From an uncultured Chloroflexota bacterium (GTDB taxonomy: Bacteria; Chloroflexota; Dehalococcoidia; GIF9; AB-539-J10), in NCBI GenBank assembly GCA_903884455.1, contig CAISEW010000050.1, positions 1 to 45,021 on the forward strand: 45,021 nucleotides of DNA, given 5' to 3'. This document shows, one piece after another, positions 33,312 to 42,358 of the stretch; position 1 is the stretch's first letter, and every line of letters begins with the position of its first letter. The position numbers and the translations under genes were made by a program. The notes beneath the pieces were generated by a model. That model was not told where the DNA came from and made no database searches. It worked only from the letters and a program-made list of their open reading frames with translations.

Positions 33312-34502
33312 TCACTTTCGCGGCAAGCCAAGACCTCTCATAGCGATGATATTGCGCTGAATCTCATTGGAGCCGCCGCCAACGCCAATCGAAAGTGAAC
33401 TAAGACACATGCGCATTATCCGTGCATTCATGACAGCCCATTTGGAATCTCTGTCCAGTTCTCCATAGTGGCCGAGAATTCGCATCCCGGCATTGGCTGT
33501 ATGCCGCATCACCTCGCTAATAAAAACCATCGACATAGATGACTCATAGCTGGGATGAAGACCCTTACTGAACATCCAGGCGATGCGATATGCCATCATG
33601 CGGGCAACCTCATTTTCCACTGCTAGCTGTGCCAGCTCGTTCCTGATTAGAGGGTCGTTGGCAAGAGGTTCTCCACTTCTCGTGGTTTCTTTAGCATACT
33701 TGATCAGTTCTTCAATGAGTCGTTGGTTTGCGGCAGCATAGCCTATAGAAGAGCGTTCAAAATCCAGAGCTATCACCAGTTGATACCACCCTTTGTTCTT
33801 CTGTCCTACCAGGCTTTCCTTCGGGATTCGCACATCGTCAAAGAAGACTTCGTTGAAAGAGTGACGGTTCAAGATGTTTATCAGGGGGCGTATAGTAATC
33901 CCCGGTGTCTTCATGTCCACAATGAATATGCTGATTCCTTCGTGCTTGGAAGCATCAGGATCAGTTCTAGCAGCAAGCCAGCAGTAGTCAGCAAGATGGC
34001 CATAGCTACACCATGTCTTCTGGCCATTAATCACATACTCATCACCAACTTCTACAGCGCGTGTTTGAAGCGAGGCAAGGTCAGAGCCAGCATTTGGTTC
34101 GCTATATCCCAGGCACAAGATTATATCCCCTTTGGCTACACTGCTTACATAATCTTTCTTCTGTTTCTCAGTGCCAAAGAGTATAATGGAAGGCGCCACC
34201 CAATTCACTGTAACTTCCACCTCGATGCTTAATGGAGCCCTGCTGTAAGCCAACTCCTCGGCAAGTATAAGTCGTTTCATGTGGCTAAGTTCCAGGCCTC
34301 CATATTCTTTGGGGTACGATGGCGCCAACCAGCCTTTCTGGCCCAATTTACGCTGAAACTCACGTGCAAGTGTCCAGGATTCCTCAGTTTCCTCCCAAAT
34401 TCCCGGATCAAGCTCAATCCACTTCTGCGGGATTTCTTGCTTAAGCCACTGGCGAACCTCTAGTCTAAATACTTCCTCGTCTTCGGTAAATTTGAAGTCC
34501 AT
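33312..34502 (-). CDS. Acyl-CoA dehydrogenase family protein (large subunit-like)
   Basis: A 396-residue acyl-CoA dehydrogenase with LCLGYSEPNAGSDLASLQTRA, EVFFDDVRIPKESLVGQKNKGW and the C-terminal GVGGGSNEIQRNIIAMRGLGLPRK. The length matches the PimC class of dehydrogenases for dicarboxylyl- or alicyclic-CoA esters. It probably forms a heteromer with the following 377-residue chain, 46 bases downstream. Start support is modest (GAGG about 12 bases before the ATG). An electron-transfer flavoprotein partner is not encoded nearby. Confidence 0.9.
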   Translation of the reverse strand: MDFKFTEDEEVFRLEVRQWLKQEIPQKWIELDPGIWEETEESWTLAREFQRKLGQKGWLAPSYPKEYGGLELSHMKRLILAEELAYSRAPLSIEVEVTVNWVAPSIILFGTEKQKKDYVSSVAKGDIILCLGYSEPNAGSDLASLQTRAVEVGDEYVINGQKTWCSYGHLADYCWLAARTDPDASKHEGISIFIVDMKTPGITIRPLINILNRHSFNEVFFDDVRIPKESLVGQKNKGWYQLVIALDFERSSIGYAAANQRLIEELIKYAKETTRSGEPLANDPLIRNELAQLAVENEVARMMAYRIAWMFSKGLHPSYESSMSMVFISEVMRHTANAGMRILGHYGELDRDSKWAVMNARIMRMCLSSLSIGVGGGSNEIQRNIIAMRGLGLPRK

Positions 34503-34538
34503 ATTGCTTAGCCTCTAGTCTGCAAATTACAATGGCCA

Positions 34539-34751
34539 TTACTCAATAATGGCAATAACGTCATCTTCGAGGACAGAGTCACCTTCCTTTACCCGGATTT
34601 CAACCACCCTCCCATTATGTGGAGACTTCACACGAATCTCCATTTTCATGGACTCGAGGATTACAATGGTTTCGCCTTCGCTAACTGATGCCCCATCTTT
34701 TACCAAAATTTTCCAGACACTGCCTGTAATAGGTGATGGCACTTCTGTCAT
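34539..34751 (-). CDS. Stand-alone biotinyl (biotin carboxyl carrier) protein
   Basis: A 70-residue biotinyl domain. The biotinylated lysine lies in [11 protein letters not shown] (EAMKM-type motif), with [19 protein letters not shown] before and [22 protein letters not shown] after it. It is not fused to the biotin carboxylase, which makes the complex three-part, as in some archaeal and bacterial acyl-CoA carboxylases. It sits seven bases after the BKACE gene and should carry carboxyl groups from biotin carboxylase to the carboxyltransferase, both encoded upstream in the same operon. Confidence 0.9.
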   Translation of the reverse strand: MTEVPSPITGSVWKILVKDGASVSEGETIVILESMKMEIRVKSPHNGRVVEIRVKEGDSVLEDDVIAIIE

Positions 34752-34757
34752 ATTGAC

Positions 34758-35639
34758 TTACTTTGCCTCTTTAGTCCTCTCCTCCGATTGGTACAACTTT
34801 AGGATAGCTCTAGCTTCTTCCACCGTTGCTGGCTCCCTGCCGATATCCCTTGCCATCCTTGCCGCCTTTTCCACCAGCGGCCCGTTTCCTTGAGCCATTT
34901 CCCCGGGTGACAAATAGAAATTATCCTCAAGGCCAACTCTAATATTTCCGCCCAGTGCTAAAGCGGTGCTTATCAAGAGCCATTGCTCTTGACTGATACC
35001 TATGACCTGCCAGGCTACTCCAGGAGGAACTACACTAGACACATGTGCCAGATTCCTAGCTGTGGCACCCATGCCTCCAACCACCCCCATTACGAGGCTG
35101 ACTTGAAAATTCTTAAGCAGTCCCATATCCATTAGAGGCAGAATGCTCTCCACGTGCCCTAGATCAAAGCATTCACATTCTGGCTTCACGCCATTCTGGT
35201 TCATGGTATCCAAAAAAAACATTATATCATCAAAGGGATTTTGAAAGACCACGGAGAAGACAAAGTTCCTCCGCTTCGGACTATATTTGGCATAGTTCAT
35301 TGTTCCCATATTCAATGCTGCAATTTCCGGTCTCAGCTCTCGAATATGACCTATTCTAGTATCCCTATCCACGCCGACAGCCCCTGTGGAGAAATTTATT
35401 ATAATGGGACACCTTTTCCTAACTTCTTTCATGATTTCTCGAAATATCTCTACTCTCCAGGATGGAGCGCCATCATATTCCCTGCCATGAATATGTACTA
35501 TTGAAGCTCCTGCATTGTAGGTTTTTAGTGCCTCTTCAGCAATCTCTTCGGGAGTATAGGGAATCCATTTGCACTGCTCTCTGTTAGCGGCTACGCCGGT
35601 CAGAGCAGCACTTATTACTACTTTGCCTGCTAATCCCAT
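34758..35639 (-). CDS. BKACE family beta-keto acid cleavage enzyme (DUF849)
   Basis: A 293-residue TIM-barrel protein of the BKACE family, whose founder (Kce) cleaves 3-keto-5-aminohexanoate with acetyl-CoA to give a CoA ester and acetoacetate. The zinc ligands are in the IVHIHGRE motif and the conserved Glu-Asp in RVGLEDNFYLSPGEMAQGN. GTMNYAKYSPKRRN and CECFDLGH are further family motifs. Substrate range in BKACE is wide and predicted from pocket residues, so the beta-keto acid is unknown. A strong AGGAGAGG precedes the ATG. Its presence beside a carboxylase and acyl-CoA dehydrogenases suggests degradation of a branched or dicarboxylic acyl chain. Confidence 0.9.
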   Translation of the reverse strand: MGLAGKVVISAALTGVAANREQCKWIPYTPEEIAEEALKTYNAGASIVHIHGREYDGAPSWRVEIFREIMKEVRKRCPIIINFSTGAVGVDRDTRIGHIRELRPEIAALNMGTMNYAKYSPKRRNFVFSVVFQNPFDDIMFFLDTMNQNGVKPECECFDLGHVESILPLMDMGLLKNFQVSLVMGVVGGMGATARNLAHVSSVVPPGVAWQVIGISQEQWLLISTALALGGNIRVGLEDNFYLSPGEMAQGNGPLVEKAARMARDIGREPATVEEARAILKLYQSEERTKEAK

Positions 35640-35658
35640 GATGGTGCCTCTCCTTTAT

Positions 35659-36444
35659 TTATTTTCCTTTCCACTGTGGTTCACGCTTTTCCAGAAAAGC
35701 GGTAACGCCCTCGGCTACATCCTCAGCCATCGTATTAATTGCCAGCACTGATGCCAGATACTCCAATGCCTTCTCATATTCCATGTCACGCATTGTGTAA
35801 AAGGCTCTCCTGCCCAGTCTTAAGATAGCCGGGCTTTTGCTGGTTATTTTCTTGGTGATTTCATCCACTTTTGCATCCAGTTGTTCTCTCGGCACAACAT
35901 GGTTTACCAGGCCAAGCTGTTGCGCCTCTCTGGCGTCAAGTCTTTCGCCAGTCAGCATCAATTCTAGAAGCCGTTTCGGAGCTGAAGTAGATCGGAGCAA
36001 GGTTGCCATAATCACATAGGGAAACAGCCCAACGTTTATTTCCGGCGTGCCAAAACGACAATCTTCAGCAGCGATCACTATATCACAGGCACAAGCTAAT
36101 CCAAGACCGCCTCCCAAAGCATGCCCGTTAATCCGTCCTAGCAACGGCTTGCGTAAGCCCTTGATCACCTTGAAAAGTTCAGCAAATCTCCTTTGTTCTT
36201 CGTGGCGGTCGAGTAAACTTGCTGTGGCGCTCATGGCTTCACCAAAGTCAGCTCCAGCACAAAATACTTTGCTACCAGCCCCAGTCAGCACGATGGCAAG
36301 AATGTTTGGGTCATCGTCATATTTTTTCAGGGCATCAAAAAGTTCGATTATCATAGTCGGTGATATAGCATTCCTTCGTTCTTCGCGAGACAAAGTAATT
36401 ATGCCTGCTTTGTCTTTTGTTTCAGTTACTATTGTCTGGTACAT
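35659..36444 (-). CDS. Enoyl-CoA hydratase/isomerase family protein
   Basis: A 261-residue crotonase. The oxyanion and active-site regions are KVFCAGADFGEAM and INGHALGGGLGLACACDI, where the first catalytic glutamate of rat hydratase is replaced by G; the second is kept in GTPEINVGLFP. This pattern is seen in methylglutaconyl-CoA-hydratase-like members, so hydratase function in a branched-chain pathway is possible but not proven. An AAGGAG precedes the ATG, 11 bases after the carboxyltransferase gene. It is the third gene of the operon. Confidence 0.88.
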   Translation of the reverse strand: MYQTIVTETKDKAGIITLSREERRNAISPTMIIELFDALKKYDDDPNILAIVLTGAGSKVFCAGADFGEAMSATASLLDRHEEQRRFAELFKVIKGLRKPLLGRINGHALGGGLGLACACDIVIAAEDCRFGTPEINVGLFPYVIMATLLRSTSAPKRLLELMLTGERLDAREAQQLGLVNHVVPREQLDAKVDEITKKITSKSPAILRLGRRAFYTMRDMEYEKALEYLASVLAINTMAEDVAEGVTAFLEKREPQWKGK

Positions 36445-36455
36445 TAGCTTTCTCC

Positions 36456-38027
36456 TTATACAGGATAGACCCCGTGCTTCCGGGGATGCCTGAATATCTT
36501 TTTGTCCTTGGTAAACTCAAGAGCCCGGAATAATACTCTCTTCGTTTCCCTGGGATCAATTACATCATCTATAACACCTGACTTGGCTGTTTTAAATATG
36601 TTAATCTGTGGTCTTATCTCATCGGCAAGGCGCGCTAACATCTCCTGCGGGTTTTCAGCCTCAGCAAGTTGCTTTCTGGCAAAAATGGATACCATACCCT
36701 CTGGTCCCATAACCGATATCTCAGCTCCGGGATAAGCAATCAGCAAGTCAGGGTCGAAGGCCTTGCCACACATCGCATAATACCCGGCACCATAGGATTT
36801 TCTGACGATCAGGGTAAATTTTGGCACAGTAGCTTCAGCAACTGCATGAATCAACTTGGCTCCGTGCCTTATTATGCCCGATTTTTCTGCCTTGGAACCG
36901 ACCATGAAGCCGGGAACATCAGAAAGGAAAAGAAGCGGGACATTAAAAGCATCACAAAGCCATATAAAGCGGGCGGCTTTATCAGCAGCATCAATATCGA
37001 TGACGCCTCCATAAAACATTGGGTTGTTTGCCACAATTCCAATCGAATAACCGGCTATACGTCCAAAGCTGATAATAATGTTTCTCCCCCACTTCGGCTT
37101 CATTTCAAAGAAGTAGCCATCGTCCACGATATATCTTATTAAATCGTGCATGTCGTAGGCTTCCCGCGCGTTGTCCGGGATAACATTCAATATGCCATCA
37201 TCAAGCAAGGCCATGGAGTCTCCTGCCCATTCCTTTCGCTGCGGCTTTTCTTCACAGTGCTGAGGAAAGAAAGAAATATATTCTTTTATAGCTTTAATAC
37301 ATTCCTCATCTGAATTCACCTCCAGGTCTCCACAGCCACTAATCTCACAGTGGATTTTGGAACCGCCAAGCTCGTCTTCAGTGAGTTTTTCCCCAATCAC
37401 CGATTTGACAAGAGATGGTCCACCTAAACCCATAAAACTCGTTCCTTTGACCATAGGCACGAAATCGGAAAGGCCGGGTATATAAGCAGTCCCTGCATAT
37501 CCTGGCCCCATCATAGCTGCGATTTGTGGGATTATGCCTGACATCAGAGATTCTTCCTTAAAGAGATAGCCTGTATTGGCAAATAGTGCCACTCTTTCGC
37601 CGCTAAAGCCGCCACCACTTACCCGGGCACCCCCAGAATCACTCAACCATATCATTGGTATTCTTTCTTTGAGAGCAATCTCTCTTATCCTGGTCACCTT
37701 GGTTTCGTTGACAATTCCCATAGAGCCGCCTCTCACTGTGAAATCGTAAGCGGCCACGGCCACGTCCCTAATGCGGACTCCGTCATTCAGTTTGCCACAG
37801 CCTGTAATGACTCCGTCAGCCGGCACAAGTTCATCCACACCGAACTCGCTACCAAGCATGCCAGTTTCAACGAATGTCCCCTTTTCAACCAAGAGGTCAA
37901 GCCTCTCCCTGGCAGTCAGTTTTCCTCGTTCACGTTGTTTTTTGACAGCCTCTTCACCTCCCATTTGCTTGATTTCCTCGCGGAGGCGTGCAAGGTTTTC
38001 AACCTCCTGTCTCATTTTGTTACTCAT
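36456..38027 (-). CDS. Acyl-CoA carboxylase, carboxyltransferase subunit
   Basis: A 523-residue carboxyltransferase of the PccB/MmdA/MccB family, which moves the carboxyl group from biotin to an acyl-CoA. Motifs include RERGKLTARERLDLLVEKG, the acyl-CoA oxyanion hole WLSDSGGARVSGG, GPGYAGTAYIPGLSDF and the biotin-side DVPGFMVGSKAEKSGIIRHG with YGAGYYAMCG. Propionyl-, methylcrotonyl- or another acyl-CoA could be the substrate. The ATG lies within the end of the biotin carboxylase gene (eight-base overlap) behind an AAGGAGGGG. Confidence 0.9.
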   Translation of the reverse strand: MSNKMRQEVENLARLREEIKQMGGEEAVKKQRERGKLTARERLDLLVEKGTFVETGMLGSEFGVDELVPADGVITGCGKLNDGVRIRDVAVAAYDFTVRGGSMGIVNETKVTRIREIALKERIPMIWLSDSGGARVSGGGFSGERVALFANTGYLFKEESLMSGIIPQIAAMMGPGYAGTAYIPGLSDFVPMVKGTSFMGLGGPSLVKSVIGEKLTEDELGGSKIHCEISGCGDLEVNSDEECIKAIKEYISFFPQHCEEKPQRKEWAGDSMALLDDGILNVIPDNAREAYDMHDLIRYIVDDGYFFEMKPKWGRNIIISFGRIAGYSIGIVANNPMFYGGVIDIDAADKAARFIWLCDAFNVPLLFLSDVPGFMVGSKAEKSGIIRHGAKLIHAVAEATVPKFTLIVRKSYGAGYYAMCGKAFDPDLLIAYPGAEISVMGPEGMVSIFARKQLAEAENPQEMLARLADEIRPQINIFKTAKSGVIDDVIDPRETKRVLFRALEFTKDKKIFRHPRKHGVYPV

Positions 38028-39366
38028 TTTTCCCCTCCTTTAATTTCGATATGAAATGAGTATCATAGTTCCCTGATTTGAATATCCCAGAATCAAAAGC
38101 TTTTCTGAGGAAAGGAATGTTGTTTTTGATACCTGTAATTTCATAGTTGTCCAGAGCATGTTGCATTCTTATTATAGCTTTGTTTCTATCTTTGCCCCAG
38201 ACGACTAGCTTGGCAATCAAGGGGTCATAAAACTGACTCACGGTGTCTCCAGCCTGATATCCAGAGTCCACCCTTATTCCCTCACCACGTGGTTCAATGT
38301 ACCTAGCTATGTTGCCGGGTGATGGATAGAAATTCTCCGAATCCTCCGCATAGACACGAGATTCAATGGCCCATCCCTTCCAACCCAAGCTGTCTTCTCT
38401 GAGCAATAAAGATTCGCCTGACGCAATTCTGATTTGCTGCTCAACCAGGTCAATACCGGTTATCATTTCAGTAATCGGGTGCTCTACTTGAAGCCTCGTG
38501 TTTATCTCCAGAAAGTAAAACTTCCGATGTCTATCAACGACAAATTCAACGGTGCCAGCATTTGTATAGCCAATTCTCCGAGCCAGGCGTTTGGCCGCAT
38601 GTTGTAGTTCATGCCTCAATTCAGCAGTAGCGAAAGGAGATGGTGACTCTTCAATCACTTTTTGATGCCGTCTCTGCACTGAGCATTCTCTTTCTGGGAA
38701 AGTAACCACGTTGCCGTCTTTGTCTCCCAGGATTTGGATTTCTATGTGGTGGGGTGATTCCAGATATTTTTCGACATAGACTCTCTCATCACCAAAAGCC
38801 AGTCTGGCCCGGTTTGTGGCTGTATCAAATGCTTCTGCAACCTCCTCCACTTTTCCCACCTTCATCATGCCGATCCCGCCACCGCCAGCCGATGCCTTGA
38901 AGATAACCGGGAAGGAAAGTTTAGCTGCCCACTCTTTGGCTTCTTCGACACTGCTCAATATACCACTCCCTGGCGGAATGGGTATGCCCAAACTGGTAGC
39001 TATTTCTCGTGAACGGTACTTGTCTCCCATTTTATGAATGACTTCGGAGCTCGGCCCGATAAATATCAGCCCCTTTGCCTCACACCTCTGAGCAAATTCC
39101 CACCGTTCGGACAAAAAGCCATATCCGGGATGAATGGCACTTGCGCCTGACTCTCTAGCCACTGCAATAATTTTATCTATATTGAGATAGCTGTCCTTGG
39201 GTTTAGCTTCCCCAATCCTCAGTGCCTTATCTGCCTCCTGGACGAACAGAAATTTCTCATCTATATCTGAATACACCGCTATGGTCTCGACACCTAATAG
39301 CTCGGCGGTCCTGATTATACGCCGAGCAATTTCTCCTCGATTAGCAATCAGTACAGATTTGAGCAT
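38020..39366 (-). CDS. Biotin carboxylase subunit of an acyl-CoA carboxylase
   Basis: A 448-residue ATP-dependent biotin carboxylase. The ATP-grasp motif is FKASAGGGGIGMMKV, with HHIEIQILGDKDGNV, the catalytic ERECSVQRRHQKVIEE, and YFLEINTRLQVEHPITEMITG. It is about 448 residues long and ends without the biotinyl domain fused in AccA/PccA types, matching the separate biotinyl protein downstream. As first gene of the operon it overlaps the carboxyltransferase gene. The upstream ribosome binding site is weak. Confidence 0.93.
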   Translation of the reverse strand: MLKSVLIANRGEIARRIIRTAELLGVETIAVYSDIDEKFLFVQEADKALRIGEAKPKDSYLNIDKIIAVARESGASAIHPGYGFLSERWEFAQRCEAKGLIFIGPSSEVIHKMGDKYRSREIATSLGIPIPPGSGILSSVEEAKEWAAKLSFPVIFKASAGGGGIGMMKVGKVEEVAEAFDTATNRARLAFGDERVYVEKYLESPHHIEIQILGDKDGNVVTFPERECSVQRRHQKVIEESPSPFATAELRHELQHAAKRLARRIGYTNAGTVEFVVDRHRKFYFLEINTRLQVEHPITEMITGIDLVEQQIRIASGESLLLREDSLGWKGWAIESRVYAEDSENFYPSPGNIARYIEPRGEGIRVDSGYQAGDTVSQFYDPLIAKLVVWGKDRNKAIIRMQHALDNYEITGIKNNIPFLRKAFDSGIFKSGNYDTHFISKLKEGKNE

Positions 39367-39788
39367 ACGCTGGTTTACTCAATGCGATAGTTTGGTATAA
39401 AAAGCAGCCCAGAATTCAACCCAAAAAAACCTTTACGAAGACTATCACGCAGTTCTTTACAGGAGGGTGGCAATCTGCCAAGTGACTAGAACCACAAGAA
39501 CTCCCCACCAAGGCTTTCGCTAACCTACAAATGTATCTTATTTGCTAGACTTCGTCAATATTCTGGGCAGGCTTCGCTACGTGATGCCACATACCTTATG
39601 ATACTACACCCCCACTGCCAAGCGTTTTTTGGGCTTCCTGTCGAGGATTACATCAACTTGGTAAATGAGTCAGCAATTTCGTGATGTGTAACAACGTTAT
39701 ATAGGCGACTCGACTTCTGTGTTTTTCTATGCTAGCATGCATGAACCACCCAAGCACTATGTGAATTTTCTCAGGAGGTGAATTAGTT
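39367..39788. other. Divergent regulatory region, 422 bases
   Basis: This gap separates the minus-strand carboxylase operon from the plus-strand reductase operon and must contain at least two promoters, none of which I can place confidently. It holds the perfect ten-base palindrome ATGCTAGCAT at 39729-39738, about 40 bases before the ribosome binding site of the plus-strand operon. No repeat-family member or gene remnant was recognised. Confidence 0.4.
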
Positions 39789-41132
39789 ATGGTTGTAGAA
39801 AAGGCAACAAAGACAATAAACCGGCTGGAATCAATGCACCCACTCAGGGCTAAGGTAAATGAAACATATCTGAAGAGTGTTGAAGCTATACAAGCAGGCA
39901 AACCTGCTGTCTGGGGTATGCTCAATTTTTACTATGGCGACCCCATCCTAAAAGCTATGGATATAGAAGTGGTCTATCCCGAAAATTATGGAGCTATTGC
40001 CGCGGCTACAGGAGCTGCCCAACAATACCTGGACCGCGCTGATGCCGAGGGCTTTCCCACCCACCTTTGCGGTTACAGCCTGACTACCCTCGGATATGCA
40101 TCCAGGATGATGAAAGAGTTGAAGGGACAGATACCCCCAGAGGCACCCATCGGGGGAATGCCCAAGCCCCTATTTCTAATGTCCTCGGCTGCTATCTGCG
40201 ATGCAAGGTACAAGTGGTTCCAAGCGCTGGGACGTTATATGGATGTCCCGGTATGGCCACTGGAAGCCCCTATCCCCGGCATCAAGGAATTTTTCATCGA
40301 AGGCTATTATGACAGAATGGTGAAACTGGGAGTCAAGCACCTAAGGGACTTTGTTGCTTTCGTGGAAGGCATGGTGGGCAAGAAGATGGACTGGGACAAG
40401 CTGGATAAAACAGCGGACCTCATGATAGAGGTTAACCGTGTTTGGCATGAAGTCAACGAACTGCGCAAGGCAAGACCTTGCCCAATGCACAGCCGGGACT
40501 TCTGGAGCGCTATGCCCGCTGCCCTGTTCCTGGCTGGCGACCTCGAGGATTCGCTGAGACTCTACCAGGATATGTACAAGGAGGTCAAAGATAGAGTCAA
40601 TAGCCATGTAGGCGCCATCCCCGATGAGAAATACCGGCTGGTATTCGCCGAGCTCCCCCCCTGGCATAGCCTGGCCTTCTTCGACAAGCTGGCTGAGAGA
40701 GGATGGAACTTCGTCATCGAGAGCGTCGGCTACCATCCACCTATACCCATGGACCTCAGCAAGGTCAGTGATCCACTGGAGCGCATCACTAAGTTCAGCC
40801 TCCAGTTCCTTGTCGGCTACTACGAAGATGCCCGGAAACAGAACGTGCTCGGCGGCACCACCGCCTATCCTTACCTGAAGTATGCCAGGGAATGGAAGTG
40901 CGACGGAGCGCTTCTTCATCCCCTTATCAGTTGTCGCAGCGCCTCTACACACCTTCCATACGTCTCAGATATGCTCATGGAGAAATTGAAGGTGCCCTCA
41001 CTGAGCATCGAAGGCGATATCGTAGACCTCCGCCTATTTAACCCGGAAGATGCGTTAGCCAAGGCAGAGCCATTCGAGGAAACTATGGAGCACTACAGAA
41101 AGATGAGAAAACAGGCAGGGTTCAACTGGTGA
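39789..41132 (+). CDS. 2-hydroxyacyl-CoA dehydratase / benzoyl-CoA reductase subunit, BzdO/BcrB-like
   Basis: A 447-residue member of the HgdA/HgdB/BcrB/BcrC family, iron-sulfur proteins that accept an energised electron and reduce the bound CoA thioester. Three cysteines in conserved surroundings, C94 (THLCGYSLTTLG), C137 (SAAICDARYKW) and C382 (HPLISCRSAS), are suited to cluster binding. The length is close to that of BzdO (Azoarcus) or BcrB. The start is supported by GGAGGT before the ATG. Together with the next three genes it makes a complete four-part set. Dehydration of a 2-hydroxyacyl-CoA is the alternative to benzoyl-CoA reduction; presence of two activases favours the reductase. Confidence 0.88.
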   Translation: MVVEKATKTINRLESMHPLRAKVNETYLKSVEAIQAGKPAVWGMLNFYYGDPILKAMDIEVVYPENYGAIAAATGAAQQYLDRADAEGFPTHLCGYSLTTLGYASRMMKELKGQIPPEAPIGGMPKPLFLMSSAAICDARYKWFQALGRYMDVPVWPLEAPIPGIKEFFIEGYYDRMVKLGVKHLRDFVAFVEGMVGKKMDWDKLDKTADLMIEVNRVWHEVNELRKARPCPMHSRDFWSAMPAALFLAGDLEDSLRLYQDMYKEVKDRVNSHVGAIPDEKYRLVFAELPPWHSLAFFDKLAERGWNFVIESVGYHPPIPMDLSKVSDPLERITKFSLQFLVGYYEDARKQNVLGGTTAYPYLKYAREWKCDGALLHPLISCRSASTHLPYVSDMLMEKLKVPSLSIEGDIVDLRLFNPEDALAKAEPFEETMEHYRKMRKQAGFNW

Positions 41133-41168
41133 AATAATCCAGGATTTCAATCTAACAAGGAGGCAGCG

Positions 41169-42335
41169 ATGTCAGACAGAAACAAAGGCCTCAGCAAGGC
41201 CCGGGAAATATATTTAAACTGTCCACAGAGAGCCAGGGAGCTCAAGGCAGCGGGCAAAAAGATAATAGGCTATCCCTGTGTCTACGTCCCACTAGAGATG
41301 CTTACTGCCCTTGATATTGTCCCATACCGGACATGCGGCAATATGAAAGAACCAGTCACTGAAGCAGACAGGGCTTTGCCTCATTCATTCTGCCCTATCA
41401 TGCGCAGCTGCCTCGATTGCGCCCTGAAGGGCAAAAACGATTTCCTTGATGGCATGGTTACCATTCACTCCAGCGACCCTCAGGAAAAAACGGCTCGCGT
41501 CTGGGAATCTTATACCAACTATCCCTACTTCCACTTCATAGACATGCCCATAACAGTCCGTCCCGAAGCCCTGGAATACTTCAAAAGCCAGCTAAACGAT
41601 TTCAGAAAAACTCTGGAGGCTTTCACCGGAAAGAAATTGTCCAAAGATAAGCTGGAGGCAGCTATTAAATCCCATAACCAGCAGCGGACTCTGGTGAGAG
41701 AACTATACGAGCTGACAAAGTCGTCTCCACCCCGTATCTCGGGAACGGAAATCGTTCAGGTGGTAAAAGCTCTGACAAGCCTGCCTGTAGTTGAAGGAAA
41801 TGACCTGCTAACTGAGACTATAAGCGAAGTCAAAAACCGTACCGCTGGACCGGAAAAGAAATCAGCACGTCTCCTCATATGGAGCAGCACCCTTGACGAT
41901 ACCGACGTCATGCAAGTATTCGAAGCTAAGGCAAATGTGGTGATGAACGAAAGCTGTGGCGGCATCAGGGCTTATAGAGCCGGCGTGAAATTCACTGCCG
42001 ACCCGCTGGAAGGGCTGGCCGACTACTATCTCAACGAAATCACCTGCGCCCGCACCTTCAGGCAGGCTACCCTCGGCGAGACCAGAAAGGATTATGCCAG
42101 AGACCTGCAAAGCCGTTTCGGCTATCTTAAAGGCATAATCAAGGAATGGAAAATCAACGGCGCCATAATGCTGCTCGTCAGGTATTGTGACCCCTTTGCC
42201 TTCGAAATGCCATCGCTCAAAGACTACTTCAACAGTCTCGGCATTCCCAGCACCTATATAGAATACGACTATACTACAGGAGCCCTGGCTCCATTGAGAA
42301 CCAGGGTCGAAGCCTTCCTTGAGACAATTAGCTAA
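41169..42335 (+). CDS. 2-hydroxyacyl-CoA dehydratase / benzoyl-CoA reductase subunit, BzdN/BcrC-like
   Basis: A 388-residue partner subunit in the same family. Conserved features are IIGYPCVYVPLEMLTALDIVP (C37), C56, the cluster C75, C81, C84 in HSFCPIMRSCLDCAL, NESCGGIRAY and LVRYCDPFAFEMP. The length matches BzdN (about 380 residues). It begins 36 bases after the first subunit gene with an AAGGAGG ribosome binding site. The two subunits should dimerise and bind two [4Fe-4S] clusters, or a double-cubane-type centre in some relatives, near the substrate. Confidence 0.88.
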   Translation: MSDRNKGLSKAREIYLNCPQRARELKAAGKKIIGYPCVYVPLEMLTALDIVPYRTCGNMKEPVTEADRALPHSFCPIMRSCLDCALKGKNDFLDGMVTIHSSDPQEKTARVWESYTNYPYFHFIDMPITVRPEALEYFKSQLNDFRKTLEAFTGKKLSKDKLEAAIKSHNQQRTLVRELYELTKSSPPRISGTEIVQVVKALTSLPVVEGNDLLTETISEVKNRTAGPEKKSARLLIWSSTLDDTDVMQVFEAKANVVMNESCGGIRAYRAGVKFTADPLEGLADYYLNEITCARTFRQATLGETRKDYARDLQSRFGYLKGIIKEWKINGAIMLLVRYCDPFAFEMPSLKDYFNSLGIPSTYIEYDYTTGALAPLRTRVEAFLETIS

Positions 42336-42358
42336 TAGCAACCCACCAGGAGGTCTGC

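Noticed and set aside
40341-40952. 203-residue minus-strand frame within the reductase operon
   Set aside because: It lies wholly antisense to the first reductase subunit, which has strong family motifs and a good ribosome binding site.
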